Below, piece after piece: positions 8,512 through 16,964 of a stretch of 43,297 nt of DNA. The stretch covers positions 1-43,297 of the forward strand of contig CAMCUB010000031.1 of assembly GCA_945878845.1 (NCBI GenBank), given 5' to 3'. The notes beneath the pieces were generated by a model. That model saw only the letters and a program-made list of their open reading frames with translations. It did not search any database and was not told where the DNA came from. This stretch comes from Erythrobacter sanguineus (GTDB lineage Bacteria > Pseudomonadota > Alphaproteobacteria > Sphingomonadales > Sphingomonadaceae). How positions within the stretch are numbered: the stretch's first letter is position 1; each line of letters starts with the position of its first letter. The translations under genes were made by a program, and so were the position numbers.

Positions 8512-9747
8512 TCAAAGCCCCGCCGAGACCGTCACCGCCACGCCCGATCCCGGCGCAGCGTCGCCCGCCACCCGCAGGCGCCAGTCGACCGCGATGCGTG
8601 CGGGCACCTTGCCTAGCCGTGTGTCGAGCCGCAGCGTCGGGCCGATATCGGCGCGCCGCGCGTCCTTCTGCGCCCCGCCCCAAGCGCCCGCGCCGAAGCT
8701 GAGGCGCAGTCGCTCGTCGGTGAGGCGGGCGACCAGCGGAACGCTGCGGGCCACGCTCGCCTGCGCATCGGCAAAGGGCGTCGCGCCCGGCCCGCCGACC
8801 CAGCCGCCTTGGGCATAGACCTCGCCCTGCGCGCCCAGCGGCAGGCGCAGTGGGGGGATTTCGGTGACGGCATAGGCGGCCGGGCGGAAGGTGCTGAAGA
8901 AGGCCGCGTCGGTGTAGCGCGCCTCGCCCGTTACCCGCACCGGCACCCGCGCGAGCGGGCGCAGCGAGGCACCCGCCGCGATCTCGTTCTCGCCGCGGGT
9001 CACCAGCGCGCGGTAGGCGCGAACGTAGAGCCGCGGGTCGAGGTCGCTCGACGGCGCGAGGCGGTATTGCAGCACCGCGCCCGCCTGGCTCGCCCCGTAG
9101 ACCGGCACGCGCCCCTGGCTGACCGGCGCGGCGGAGGAACCCTGCCGCCAGAACGCCCAGGTATCGAGCGACCAGCGACCGGAAGGGGCCGCGACCGGCA
9201 GCGGGAGGCCCGGGGGCAGGAAGGGCGCGGAGGGTGCCGCAGGCGCGTCGCGGGCACCGCCAGATCCGGCGGCCATCCGCCACTGCGGGCTGCCGTCGAG
9301 AGCGGGCAAGCGGGCGGCCACGGCCCTGCGCACTGACACTGCAGCGCGGGTGCGCGCGGGCGCTGGCGAGATCGCCCCGCCAGCGGGCGCCTGTGCGGCT
9401 GCTGCAGCTTGCTCGAGCCGCTGCAATTCGTGCCAGAGCAGCGCCCTTGCCCGCGCCAGATCGATCGGCGCTGCGCCCCATGTGACGGGGGCGAGGCGAT
9501 AGGACGGGAGGGGAGCAGGAGCAGGAACGGAAGCACTGGCAAGCATGGCAGGCGCAGCTGCGGCAGGTTCAAGCGCGAGGGGATAGTCCCACCACATTGC
9601 TCGCGCTCCGCACCACCCGCCGATCAGCAGCACCAGCATTACCAGCGGGCCGCCCCGCATTCGGGTCGGCGGGCGGGCGGCGCTGCGCGTTGCGCTCCGG
9701 GTTTGGGCCCGAACGCCGGTCGGGGCGCGGCGGGCCAGGGCGGTCAC
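8512..9747 (-). CDS. NfrA-like outer-membrane protein, C-terminal-domain form
   Basis: Predicted 411-residue envelope protein. The GTG start (9745-9747) overlaps the TGA of the upstream glycosyltransferase frame (GTGA), indicating tight translational coupling. A basic N-terminus (RRAPTGVRAQTRSATRSAARPPTR) precedes one hydrophobic segment at residues 30-45. A long alanine/proline-rich linker then leads to a C-terminal beta-rich region containing GASQAGAVLQYRLA, DPRLYVRAYRALV, GASLRPLARVPVRVTGEARY and VYAQGGWVGG. This resembles the C-terminal domain of the phage N4 adsorption protein A (NfrA), a component of a c-di-GMP-linked glycan exporter in E. coli. It is much shorter than E. coli NfrA. The reading frame is intact although its partner gene is broken. 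Confidence 0.7.
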   Translation of the reverse strand: MTALARRAPTGVRAQTRSATRSAARPPTRMRGGPLVMLVLLIGGWCGARAMWWDYPLALEPAAAAPAMLASASVPAPAPLPSYRLAPVTWGAAPIDLARARALLWHELQRLEQAAAAAQAPAGGAISPAPARTRAAVSVRRAVAARLPALDGSPQWRMAAGSGGARDAPAAPSAPFLPPGLPLPVAAPSGRWSLDTWAFWRQGSSAAPVSQGRVPVYGASQAGAVLQYRLAPSSDLDPRLYVRAYRALVTRGENEIAAGASLRPLARVPVRVTGEARYTDAAFFSTFRPAAYAVTEIPPLRLPLGAQGEVYAQGGWVGGPGATPFADAQASVARSVPLVARLTDERLRLSFGAGAWGGAQKDARRADIGPTLRLDTRLGKVPARIAVDWRLRVAGDAAPGSGVAVTVSAGL

Positions 9748-11200
9748 GGTCTCGAAGGACCCAGCTGACCCGCGCTGGTCGGATGGGCATCGTGATCGGT
9801 CTTGTCCCACGCCGCCGCACTGCCGCGCAGCGTGCGGGCATAGGCGAATACCGCGCGCCTTCCGGCGATGATCGCGATGACATTGGCGAGAGGCAGGCGC
9901 AGCACCGCCCACGCGCCCTCGGCCGGGCCATATTCGCGCGCGGTGAAGGCAAAGCGCATCGCGATCCGCCACACGAAGGCCGCGCCATTGGCGGCGAGCA
10001 CCGCGACCAGCAGCGGGGTGAGCCTGGGCGCCTGGGCCAGGCCGAAAGCGATCATCAGGCCCAGCAGCGCGGTCAGCAGCACCAGCGCATAGCCGACCAG
10101 CAGCACCAGCGCGGTGAGCGGCCCGCGCCGGTCACGGAAGCGCATCCAGTATTCGCTGAGGCCCCCTTCCCAGCCGACCCGGCCCAGCCCTGGAGCGCGA
10201 TCCCCAGCACCCAGCGCGCCTTCTGGCGCACCACGGTGTCGAAGCGGTGGGGGAAGAAGGCGCGGGTGGCGATCAGCCGCCCGTCCTCGCCGCGCGCGCG
10301 CACGAAGCGGCAGCGCCCGCCCTCGGCAGCGATGGCGAGGCCGAGCTCGTAATCCTCGGTCAGCGAGTCGCTGGCAAAGGGCAGGCCCGCGCCGGTCTCG
10401 CCCGCCTGCCCCTGCCCGTGCCCCTGCCCGTGCCGCGCCACCAGCCAGTCGAGCGCGCGGCGCGAGGCGGCGCAGCCCACGCCTGCCCCCGGCAGCCCTG
10501 CGCGCAATGCATCGCGCACCACCATCGCCTTGCCATGGGCCTCGGCGAATTCCTCGCAGTAATGCGCGCCGATGTGCCGCGCGATCCAGCCGCGATGGCG
10601 CGGCACCAGCGGTTCGACCGGCAGTTGCACGAAATCCGCGCCCGCCGCGATGGTCTCGTCAAGCAGACCCAGCGCGCCGGCATCGACCATGTCCTCGGCA
10701 TCGTGGAACACCAGCATGGCAAAGCGCTGCTGGGCGCGTTCCTCGTCGAGGGTGAGCGCGGCGAACAGGCGGTTGAGGCAATCGGCCTTGGTGGTGGGCC
10801 CCTCGCGCCCGTGGATCACCAGCCGGAAGCGCGGATCGCCGCGTGCGGCGGCGATCGCGGCGCCGATGGTGGCGGGATCATTGCGGTAGCAGCCGACATA
10901 GAGGCGCAAAGTGTCTTGCGGCCAGGTATCGAGCAGGTGGCGGATGGTCTGGCCGATCACCGCCGCTTCGTGCCAGGCGGGGATCAGCACTGCGGCGGGC
11001 CCGGCAAGGTTGCGCTGCGCGAGGCTTGAGCGGCTGCGCCTTGCTGTCACCGCGCGGCCGCGGGCCTTGAGCCACAGTCACGCCGCATCGACCGCAAGAT
11101 CGTCCAGCGCACCGACGAGGAAGAATACCCCGGCGAACAGCAGTAATTCATACTGCAACAGGGCGAGCCCCTGCCACAAGACAGGCTCTGCAATGGACAA
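9744..11200 (-). pseudogene. NfrB-like membrane glycosyltransferase with a nonsense codon and a frameshift
   Basis: A family 2 glycosyltransferase of the NfrB (phage N4 adsorption protein B) type: N-terminal membrane helix, GT2 domain (VLIPAWHEAAVIGQTIRHLL, LVFHDAEDMVD, QLPVEPL, LTEDYELGL, QKARWVLGIALQGW) and C-terminal membrane helices (TALVLLVGYALVLLTALLGLMIAFG). Starting from TTG at 11200, the frame reads MSIAEPVLWQGLALLQYELL and on through FAGVFFLVGALDDLAVDAA. It then meets TGA at 11078-11080 where a tryptophan (TGG) is expected before LWLKARG. A second lesion is a missing G at about 10181: frame 1 reads through ALQGWA, and the coding continues in another frame as VGWEGGLSEYWMRFRD. Either lesion alone should abolish the full protein. 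Reinitiation at the GTG of MTARRS (11050) would still be stopped by the frameshift. No C-terminal MshEN-type domain is visible. Confidence 0.85.
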
Positions 11201-11212
11201 GGCGACCCCCTT

Positions 11213-11246
11213 CCCCAATTAAGGTGTCAATCTACCTTGATTGGGG
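11213..11246. promoter_or_regulatory. Inverted repeat upstream of the nfrB-like gene
   Basis: Arms of 13 bases, CCCCAATTAAGGT (11213-11225) and ACCTTGATTGGGG (11234-11246), match at 12 of 13 positions around an 8-base spacer. It lies 13 bases upstream of the TTG start of the nfrB-like gene in an AT-rich stretch that contrasts with its surroundings. It could be an operator for a dimeric regulator or a leader hairpin; neither can be decided from sequence. Confidence 0.55.
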
Positions 11247-11322
11247 AAGTATTACAACAGGGAGCGGGAATTTTGTTGGTTTAATTCGGTTAAAATTCCG
11301 CGACTTGTATAAATACGCCAGT

Positions 11323-11760
11323 CTACCAGCTGCCGGTGTTCGGCATGCTGAGCCACGGTTCGGCCGGTTCGAGATGGCCTTCCTGCAGCAGCTCGACCGA
11401 AATCCCGTCGGGCGATTTGACGAAGGCCATGTGCCCGTCGCGCGGGGGGCGGTGGATGATGTGGCCCGCCTCGGCCAGCGCCGCGCAGGTCGAGTAGATA
11501 TTCTCGACCCGGTAGGCAAGGTGCCCGAAATTGCGACCGCCCGTGTAGTCTTCGGCCGGGCTGCCGTCCTCGGGCGGCCAGTTATAGGTAAGCTCGACCT
11601 CGGCCAGCCCCGCCTGCCCGGGCGCGGCAAGGAAGATCAGCGTGAACCGCCCCGCCTCGCTGTCGAAACGGCGGACTTCCTCAAGCCCGATCAGCTTGAA
11701 GAACGCGACCGTCACCTCGGGGTCGGCGACGCGGATCATCGAGTGGAGGAATTTCGTCAT
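11323..11760 (-). CDS. gloA: Lactoylglutathione lyase (glyoxalase I)
   Basis: Isomerises the hemithioacetal of methylglyoxal and glutathione to S-lactoylglutathione, the first step of methylglyoxal detoxification in the cytoplasm. The 145-residue protein is a single vicinal-oxygen-chelate chain with both beta-alpha-beta modules. The four expected metal ligands are present: H6 (FLHSMIRV), E56 (VELTYNW), H80 (FGHLAY) and E123 (GISVELL). The ATG at 11760 has AAAGGA seven bases upstream. It appears monocistronic. No glyoxalase II gene is in the window. Confidence 0.9.
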   Translation of the reverse strand: MTKFLHSMIRVADPEVTVAFFKLIGLEEVRRFDSEAGRFTLIFLAAPGQAGLAEVELTYNWPPEDGSPAEDYTGGRNFGHLAYRVENIYSTCAALAEAGHIIHRPPRDGHMAFVKSPDGISVELLQEGHLEPAEPWLSMPNTGSW

Positions 11761-11789
11761 GAGAGAATCCTTTCATGAGGCGAGATAAT

Positions 11790-11915
11790 CGGTCGCGCAG
11801 CGACCGCAAGGCCGAACGGCCGCCCGCAGCGGAAGCGAAGCTGAACCGCCGAAGGCGGGACACCCGCCCGAAAGGCGTGTGAGCGAGGATATCGCAGCCC
11901 GGATGGGCTGCGGAC
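11790..11915 (-). repeat. Dispersed palindromic repeat, copy D
   Basis: A family copy between divergently transcribed genes. The 26-bp block at 11804-11829 is identical to that of copy C and to the complement of A-left. The terminal hairpin is a variant, GCAGCCC-GGAT-GGGCTGC (11896-11913), following GCGAGGATATC in place of GCGAGGACGTG. An extra inverted stretch (CGCCTTTCGGGCGG-like, 11862-11878) sits between them. It is the only copy lying upstream of both neighbouring genes, and so might carry or interrupt promoter sequence. Confidence 0.65.
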
Positions 11916-12004
11916 CAAAAAAGCCCCCTCGCCATCCCATTCAAACTCCATTCATCGACGATGATGCACAATTCACCGCAATAACCTAGATAAGGAAACA
12001 TGCG

Positions 12005-12757
12005 ATGAGCGGCGACGAAGTGCAAACGGCAAACACGACCACAGGCCTCCTCGCCGAGCCCGCCAGCTTGCGCTGGTTCGGCACCGCCGCAATCCTCTCC
12101 CTCGGCATGATCGCGGGCGGCTATCTGCTCGGCGACGGCTTGCTGCGCGCCAAGGATGCCGAGCGCGCGGTCACGGTGCGCGGGCTCGCCGAGCGCGATG
12201 TCACCGCCGACCTTGCGACCTGGACGATCTCGTACTCGGCCTCCTCGACCAGCCTGGCCGAGGCGCAAGGCAAGGTGCGCGGCGACACGGCCAGCATCGA
12301 GGCCTTCTTCAAGGAATTGGGCTTTCCCGCCGAGGCGCTCCAGCCGACCGGCGCGAACGTGACCAGCTTCACCAATGACGGTCTGACCACCTACACCGTG
12401 CGCCAGCGCCTCGCGCTGCGCACCACCGATATCAAGCGCGCCCAGAAGGCGGTCGCGCGCCAGTTCGATCTGGTGGCGCGCGGGGTGTTCCTCGAGGAAG
12501 GCTCGGGGATGGCCTATACCTTCACCAAACTGAACGACATCAAGCCCGAGATGGTCGCCGCTGCCACCAAGGACGCGCGCGCCTCGGCGCAGCAATTCGC
12601 CAAGGATTCCAACTCGGGCGTCGGCAAGATCAAGGACGCGACGCAGGGCTATTTCGAGGTCACCGCGCGCGACGGCGATGCCGGCGGCTGGGGCTCGGCC
12701 GACAGCCCCTACAAGAAGGTGCGGGTGGTGACGACGGTCAGCTTCACGCTCGATTAG
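12005..12757 (+). CDS. SIMPL-domain (DUF541) protein, membrane-anchored
   Basis: A 250-residue protein with one N-terminal transmembrane segment (about residues 24-45, FGTAAILSLGMIAGGYLLGDG) and a periplasmic SIMPL/DUF541 domain starting at AVTVRGLAERDV and ending VRVVTTVSFTLD. The family assembles into ring-shaped or oligomeric periplasmic structures in some relatives, but the biochemical role is not established. The ATG follows AAGGAAACATGCG, a usable ribosome-binding site. It is transcribed alone, with repeat copy D behind it. Confidence 0.85.
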   Translation: MSGDEVQTANTTTGLLAEPASLRWFGTAAILSLGMIAGGYLLGDGLLRAKDAERAVTVRGLAERDVTADLATWTISYSASSTSLAEAQGKVRGDTASIEAFFKELGFPAEALQPTGANVTSFTNDGLTTYTVRQRLALRTTDIKRAQKAVARQFDLVARGVFLEEGSGMAYTFTKLNDIKPEMVAAATKDARASAQQFAKDSNSGVGKIKDATQGYFEVTARDGDAGGWGSADSPYKKVRVVTTVSFTLD

Positions 12758-12934
12758 GGCGGGGCGTGTTACCGCTCGCCGACAATTTGGCACTTTCTGC
12801 CGCGCCCCGCAGAGGGTTTGTTGCACCGCCACGTTGAGCCAGTTATCGCGCCCTCCAAAATAGGGGGGCGCGGCAATTTCTGCCCGACCTCGAGGCTTTG
12901 GCCGGGTCGCACCAACCGGAACACCACACGGGCC

Positions 12935-13741
12935 ATGCTACAGCGACTGCGCGATTTCTTCACTCCCCCGCCCCCACCCAAGCTGCCGGAAGTGCCCGCC
13001 GGTCGGCGCTACTACGTGATCGGCGACATCCACGGGCGGCTCGATCTCTACGAGGCGCTGATCGGCGCGATCGAGGAGGAGATCGCGGGCGCGCCCGATC
13101 TCGACCACCGCATCGTGGTGCTCGGCGATCTGGTTGATCGCGGCGCCGACAGCGCGGGCGTGGTCGAGCGCACCCGCGTCTGGCAGCAGACGCGCAATGT
13201 CCGCGTGCTCGCCGGCAATCACGAGGAGATGTTCCTCGCCGCCTTCCAAAAGCCCGAGGCGCTGCGCCACTTCATCAAGCATGGCGGGCACGAGACGCTG
13301 CTGAGCTACGGCTTCACCCGGCGCCAGCTGTCCGAAATGCCGCTCGAGGCGATCTTCGAGGCGCTCCCGAGCGTCGTCAGCCAGTCGGTCCGCGACTACA
13401 TCGCCGGGTTCGAGATGATGATCCGCGCGGGCGATTACGTCTTCGTCCATGCCGGCATCGATCCCGCCCGCCCGCTCGCCGAGCAGACCCGCGGCGATCT
13501 GCTGTGGATCCGCGAGCGTTTTCTCAGCCACGAAGGCCCGCTCGAGAAGGTCGTGGTCCACGGCCACACCATTTTCAGCCACGTCATGGACTGCGGCAAC
13601 CGGATCGGAATTGACACTGGCGCTTTCCGCTCCGGTGTGCTTACAGCGCTCGTGCTCGAGGGCGACCAGCGGCGCATTCTGCAGGCCCGTGCCGGCGATG
13701 ACGGAGCGGCGCAGGTGTTCCATGGTGACCGGGAGCAGTAA
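12935..13741 (+). CDS. Serine/threonine-type metallophosphatase
   Basis: A calcineurin-like phosphoesterase of 268 residues, probably hydrolysing phosphoserine/threonine or small phosphorylated substrates with two metal ions. Motifs in order: GDIHGR at residues 30-35, GDLVDRG at 64-70, GNHE at 94-97, and VVHGHT near residue 210. The arrangement matches the PrpA/bis(nucleosyl)-tetraphosphatase-like bacterial phosphatases. The ATG at 12935 fits the family start; longer forms would read an unrelated upstream sequence. It precedes ugd by 60 bases in the same direction and may share its promoter. Confidence 0.88.
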   Translation: MLQRLRDFFTPPPPPKLPEVPAGRRYYVIGDIHGRLDLYEALIGAIEEEIAGAPDLDHRIVVLGDLVDRGADSAGVVERTRVWQQTRNVRVLAGNHEEMFLAAFQKPEALRHFIKHGGHETLLSYGFTRRQLSEMPLEAIFEALPSVVSQSVRDYIAGFEMMIRAGDYVFVHAGIDPARPLAEQTRGDLLWIRERFLSHEGPLEKVVVHGHTIFSHVMDCGNRIGIDTGAFRSGVLTALVLEGDQRRILQARAGDDGAAQVFHGDREQ

Positions 13742-13801
13742 GGCGCGCCAGCCGATATCAGACGCCAGCCGGCGTGCACATCTCTTGAGGGCCGAAAGTT
13801 C

Positions 13802-15112
13802 ATGAAGATTGCGATGGTGGGATCCGGCTATGTCGGGCTCGTGTCGGGGGCGTGCTTTGCCGACTTCGGGCATGATGTGGTCTGCATCGACAAGGACCAG
13901 GGCAAAATCGACCGCCTCCATGCCGGGATCATGCCGATCTATGAGCCCGGCCTCGATGCGCTGGTCGAAAGCAACGTCAAGTCCGGGCGGCTCAGCTTCA
14001 CTATCGATCTGGGCGAAGGCATCGCAGGCGCGGACGCGATCTTCATCGCGGTCGGCACCCCCAGCCGTCGCGGCGACGGGCACGCCGACCTCACCTTCGT
14101 CTACGAAGTCGCGCGCGAGCTGGGCGAGAAGCTGACAAACGACGCGGTGGTCGTCACCAAGTCGACCGTCCCGGTCGGCACCGGTGACGAGGTCGAGCGG
14201 ATCATCCGCGAGACCGGCACCGCTCACCGCGTCTCGGTCGTCTCCAACCCCGAATTCCTGCGCGAAGGCGCGGCAATCGGCGATTTCAAGCGCCCCGACC
14301 GCATCGTCATCGGCGCCGAGGACGAGTTCGGCCGTGACGTCATGCGCGAGGTCTATCGCCCGCTGTTCCTCAACGAATCGCCGATCCTGTTCACCAGCCG
14401 CCGCACCAGCGAGCTGATCAAATACGCCGCCAACGCCTTCCTCGCGACCAAGATCACCTTCATCAACGAGATGGCGGACCTGTGCGAGAAGGTCGGCGCG
14501 AACGTGCAGGACGTCAGCCGCGGGATCGGGATGGACAACCGCATCGGCGCCAAGTTCCTGCACGCCGGCCCCGGCTATGGCGGAAGCTGCTTCCCCAAGG
14601 ACACGCTGGCGCTGCTCAAGACCGCCGAGGACTACGACAGCCCGACGCGGATCGTCGAGGCGGTGGTCAAGGTCAACGACAGCCGCAAGCGCGCGATGGG
14701 CCGCAAGGTGGTCGACGCGCTTGGCGGGTTCGAGGAAGCGCGCGGCAAGAAGGCGGCGCTGCTCGGCCTGACCTTCAAGCCCAACACCGACGACATGCGC
14801 GACAGCCCCGCGATCGCGGTCGCCCAGACGCTGATGGATGCGGGCGTTGCCGTCGCCGCCTATGACCCCGAGGGCATGGAACAGGCCCGCCCGCTGCTCC
14901 CCGACGTCACCATGTGCGCCAGCGCCTACGAGGCAATCGAAGGCGCCGACGTGGTGGTGATCGTGACCGAATGGGACGCCTTCCGCGCGCTCGATTTGAA
15001 GCGCGTCAAGGAGCTGGCCAACGCCCCGGTGATGGTCGACCTGCGCAATGTCTACAAGCCCGAGGACATGCGCGCGGCGGGGTTTGAGTATGTGAGCGTG
15101 GGTAGAAGTTGA
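13802..15112 (+). CDS. ugd: UDP-glucose 6-dehydrogenase
   Basis: Oxidises UDP-glucose to UDP-glucuronate with two NAD+, supplying uronic acid for extracellular or surface polysaccharide. The 436-residue protein has the NAD-binding GSGYVG at residues 7-12, the substrate-domain motif EFLREGAAIGDF, the catalytic cysteine C263 in GPGYGGSCFPKD, and the C-terminal motif LGLTFKPNTDDMRDSP. The length is normal. The ATG follows GAGGG at a normal distance. No polysaccharide cluster surrounds it apart from the decayed glycan-export pair 2.6 kb away. Confidence 0.96.
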   Translation: MKIAMVGSGYVGLVSGACFADFGHDVVCIDKDQGKIDRLHAGIMPIYEPGLDALVESNVKSGRLSFTIDLGEGIAGADAIFIAVGTPSRRGDGHADLTFVYEVARELGEKLTNDAVVVTKSTVPVGTGDEVERIIRETGTAHRVSVVSNPEFLREGAAIGDFKRPDRIVIGAEDEFGRDVMREVYRPLFLNESPILFTSRRTSELIKYAANAFLATKITFINEMADLCEKVGANVQDVSRGIGMDNRIGAKFLHAGPGYGGSCFPKDTLALLKTAEDYDSPTRIVEAVVKVNDSRKRAMGRKVVDALGGFEEARGKKAALLGLTFKPNTDDMRDSPAIAVAQTLMDAGVAVAAYDPEGMEQARPLLPDVTMCASAYEAIEGADVVVIVTEWDAFRALDLKRVKELANAPVMVDLRNVYKPEDMRAAGFEYVSVGRS

Positions 15113-15125
15113 TTTTCTTCTCCCC

Positions 15126-15146
15126 GCCCCGGGCCTGACCCGGGGC
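15126..15146. repeat. Short GC-rich palindrome, copy P1
   Basis: A perfect 8-5-8 hairpin, GCCCCGGG-CCTGA-CCCGGGGC, 13 bases after the ugd stop. Two close relatives lie at 16911-16931 and 16965-16985, flanking the far side of the pentapeptide gene. Located between convergent genes and followed by a T-containing stretch, it could also serve as the ugd terminator. Confidence 0.7.
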
Positions 15147-15162
15147 CCCGCTGTCTTTGTTT

Positions 15163-15275
15163 GCGTGCCCGCCTCCGCGGGCACGTCCTCGGTGCTGTTC
15201 CTTCGCTTCGCTCCGGGCACCTGCGGCTCGCGCGCGTGCGCTCGCGGCCCGTCCGTTGGCGGGCCGAGCCAGCAC
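15163..15275 (+). repeat. Dispersed palindromic repeat, copy B
   Basis: Begins with a perfect 20-bp palindrome GTGCCCGC-CTCC-GCGGGCAC (15165-15184), then the core GTCCTCGGTGCTGTTCC and CTCCGGGCACCTGCGG, and a distal block GCTCGCGCGCGTGCGCTCGCG shared with A-right. It ends in the short stem GGCCCGTCC-GTTGGCGGGCC. It lies between the convergent ugd and pentapeptide genes. Confidence 0.75.
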
Positions 15276-15292
15276 TCTAACGCCAGGTCTGG

Positions 15293-16837
15293 TCAGCGCG
15301 GCGTCAGGTCGATCCCGTCGACGAAATAGGCGCGCATTCCGCAGCTCATGAAATCGCCCGCCTCATCGGGCGTGTTGCCCATGTTGCCGCTGTAGCGCAT
15401 CACGATCCGCCGCCCCTCGATCCGGAACAGCGGGACGAGCTTGCGGCCATCGTCGGTGCGGGCGCTCCACCAGCCGGTCTTGGGGTCGAAGCGGGTGACG
15501 GGCGCGCCCAGTTCGCAGGTATGGGCATTGGCGCCCACCGCCGAGCCCTCGGCAGCGATGCTGCCATCGGGGTTACCGGTTAGGGTGATTTCCTGCCCAG
15601 TCGCCTCGGACAGCACCGGCAGGATGCGCTCGTAAAGCTCGCCCTTTCGCATCGCATCGGGGAGCGGCAGCGTGTCGTCCTCGTAGGTCACGCTTTCCCC
15701 CGGAGCGAGCGCGATGCCGGGGCCCAGCTGCCCGCGCAGCACCGCGATGCGCGTCTCGTAAAGCTCCGCCAGACACGTCCGGTCATCGCCGCATTGCCCG
15801 CGCGACGCGAGCCAGCGGCGCTGCGCGGCAAGATCGCCCTTCCCGCCTGCCCGCACCTTGCCCCACACCTCGGCCAGCTCGCGGTCGAGGCTGCGCAATT
15901 CGCTCTCGTATTCGCCGCAAAGCACCTTCTCGATCGGTGCCGAAGCTTTGGAGCAATCGAAGCTCGGGCGATCCTCGGCTTCGGCGATGGAGCTGGTGGC
16001 GGCGATCAGCGTGCGCGCTTCGTCGGGGGTGATGGCGACCACAGTCGGAACGTAGTCCGCAATATCGTCGTCGTGGTCGTTCTCGTAGGGCGAGGTGACG
16101 TTGTTCCCCAGCCGCACCGGGCCTTCGATCCGCGCGGCGGCGAGCGCGGCGAGCGAATAGGGATCGACGATCGTGCCGTCGATCCGCGCGCCTGCAATCC
16201 CATCCGTCCACACGCCGAGGCTGCTGAGATCGGTGCCGGTCAGGTCCGCTCCGGTGAAGTCGGGCCCGGCATTGATGCACCACGAAGGGTAGGCGATGCT
16301 GCACGCGAAGCTCGCGCCCGTGAGGTTCGCGGCGCGGAAAGAGACTCCGTCGAAGTCCGCGCCGAGGCGGGCGGAGACGAAGCGCATTCCGGCAAGGTCG
16401 GCGCCGGTGAAGTCCGAGCCTTGCAGATTGACGCCGTGGGTAGTGAGCCCCGGCCAGCGCACGCGCGCGGCTTTCACGCCGGTGAAGTCGATGTGCACCA
16501 ACCGCAGGCCCGGGATTTCGGTGCCCTCCCAATTGCTGCCCTCGAGTTCGGCTTCGGCAAGGCAGGCATTGCCAAGCAGCGGCGCTGCCTTGCGCATGTC
16601 AGCGCCCTTGAAGCTGCCGCCGCGCACCACCGCGCGCTTGCCCGCAGGGACGGCGCGCAGGGCATCGGCGAGGTCCAAGGGGTTGTACATCTCGCGCGCA
16701 TCGATGATCGCCCATGTGGCGCGGACGGCCGCGACATCCTCGCCGGGGAGCGCGCAGAGATCGGTGACAGGCGGGTCTTCGAGGGGAGCCTCAGGCTCCT
16801 GCGCGGCCAGGGCGAGTGCGGCGACGAGCGTGAACAT
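15293..16837 (-). CDS. Secreted pentapeptide-repeat/LprI-like fusion protein
   Basis: A 514-residue protein with three parts. After a short signal-like N-terminus (MFTLVAALALAAQ), residues about 60-225 carry pentapeptide-type A(D/N)LXX repeats (GGSFKGADMRKA, GSDFTGADLAGM, FRAANLTGASF, PDFTGADLTGTDL) predicted to form a right-handed quadrilateral helix. Residues about 290-372 match the LprI-like/DUF1311 pattern with paired cysteines (FDCSKA, EKVLCGEYESELRSLDRELAEVW, RGQCGDDRTCLAELYETRI). The last roughly 130 residues are an unrecognised domain with cysteines in HTCELG and FMSCGM. LprI relatives include lysozyme inhibitors, so an envelope-protective role is plausible but unproven. Confidence 0.8.
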   Translation of the reverse strand: MFTLVAALALAAQEPEAPLEDPPVTDLCALPGEDVAAVRATWAIIDAREMYNPLDLADALRAVPAGKRAVVRGGSFKGADMRKAAPLLGNACLAEAELEGSNWEGTEIPGLRLVHIDFTGVKAARVRWPGLTTHGVNLQGSDFTGADLAGMRFVSARLGADFDGVSFRAANLTGASFACSIAYPSWCINAGPDFTGADLTGTDLSSLGVWTDGIAGARIDGTIVDPYSLAALAAARIEGPVRLGNNVTSPYENDHDDDIADYVPTVVAITPDEARTLIAATSSIAEAEDRPSFDCSKASAPIEKVLCGEYESELRSLDRELAEVWGKVRAGGKGDLAAQRRWLASRGQCGDDRTCLAELYETRIAVLRGQLGPGIALAPGESVTYEDDTLPLPDAMRKGELYERILPVLSEATGQEITLTGNPDGSIAAEGSAVGANAHTCELGAPVTRFDPKTGWWSARTDDGRKLVPLFRIEGRRIVMRYSGNMGNTPDEAGDFMSCGMRAYFVDGIDLTPR

Positions 16838-16910
16838 TGGCGGCGGTTCCTCCCGATCAATGGTTTACGCGAAGGCGGGGCGTGCACCAACCCCTTGTGC
16901 TCCCTTCCCC

Positions 16911-16931
16911 GCCCCGGACCTGATCCGGGGC
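16911..16931. repeat. Short GC-rich palindrome, copy P2
   Basis: An 8-5-8 hairpin GCCCCGGA-CCTGA-TCCGGGGC. Compared with P1, the last stem base pair changes from G-C to A-T on both sides, a compensatory change. It lies upstream of the pentapeptide gene. Confidence 0.7.
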
Positions 16932-16964
16932 CCAGCTTTCCCGGAGCGAGGACAAGGGAGCGGG

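Noticed and set aside
10170..10190. Programmed ribosomal frameshift in the nfrB-like gene
   Set aside because: There is no slippery heptamer or downstream structure evident, and a separate nonsense codon exists upstream, so decay or sequence error fits better.
12938..15220. A 760-codon open frame on the - strand opposite the phosphatase and ugd
   Set aside because: Antisense shadow; both + strand proteins have full catalytic motifs.
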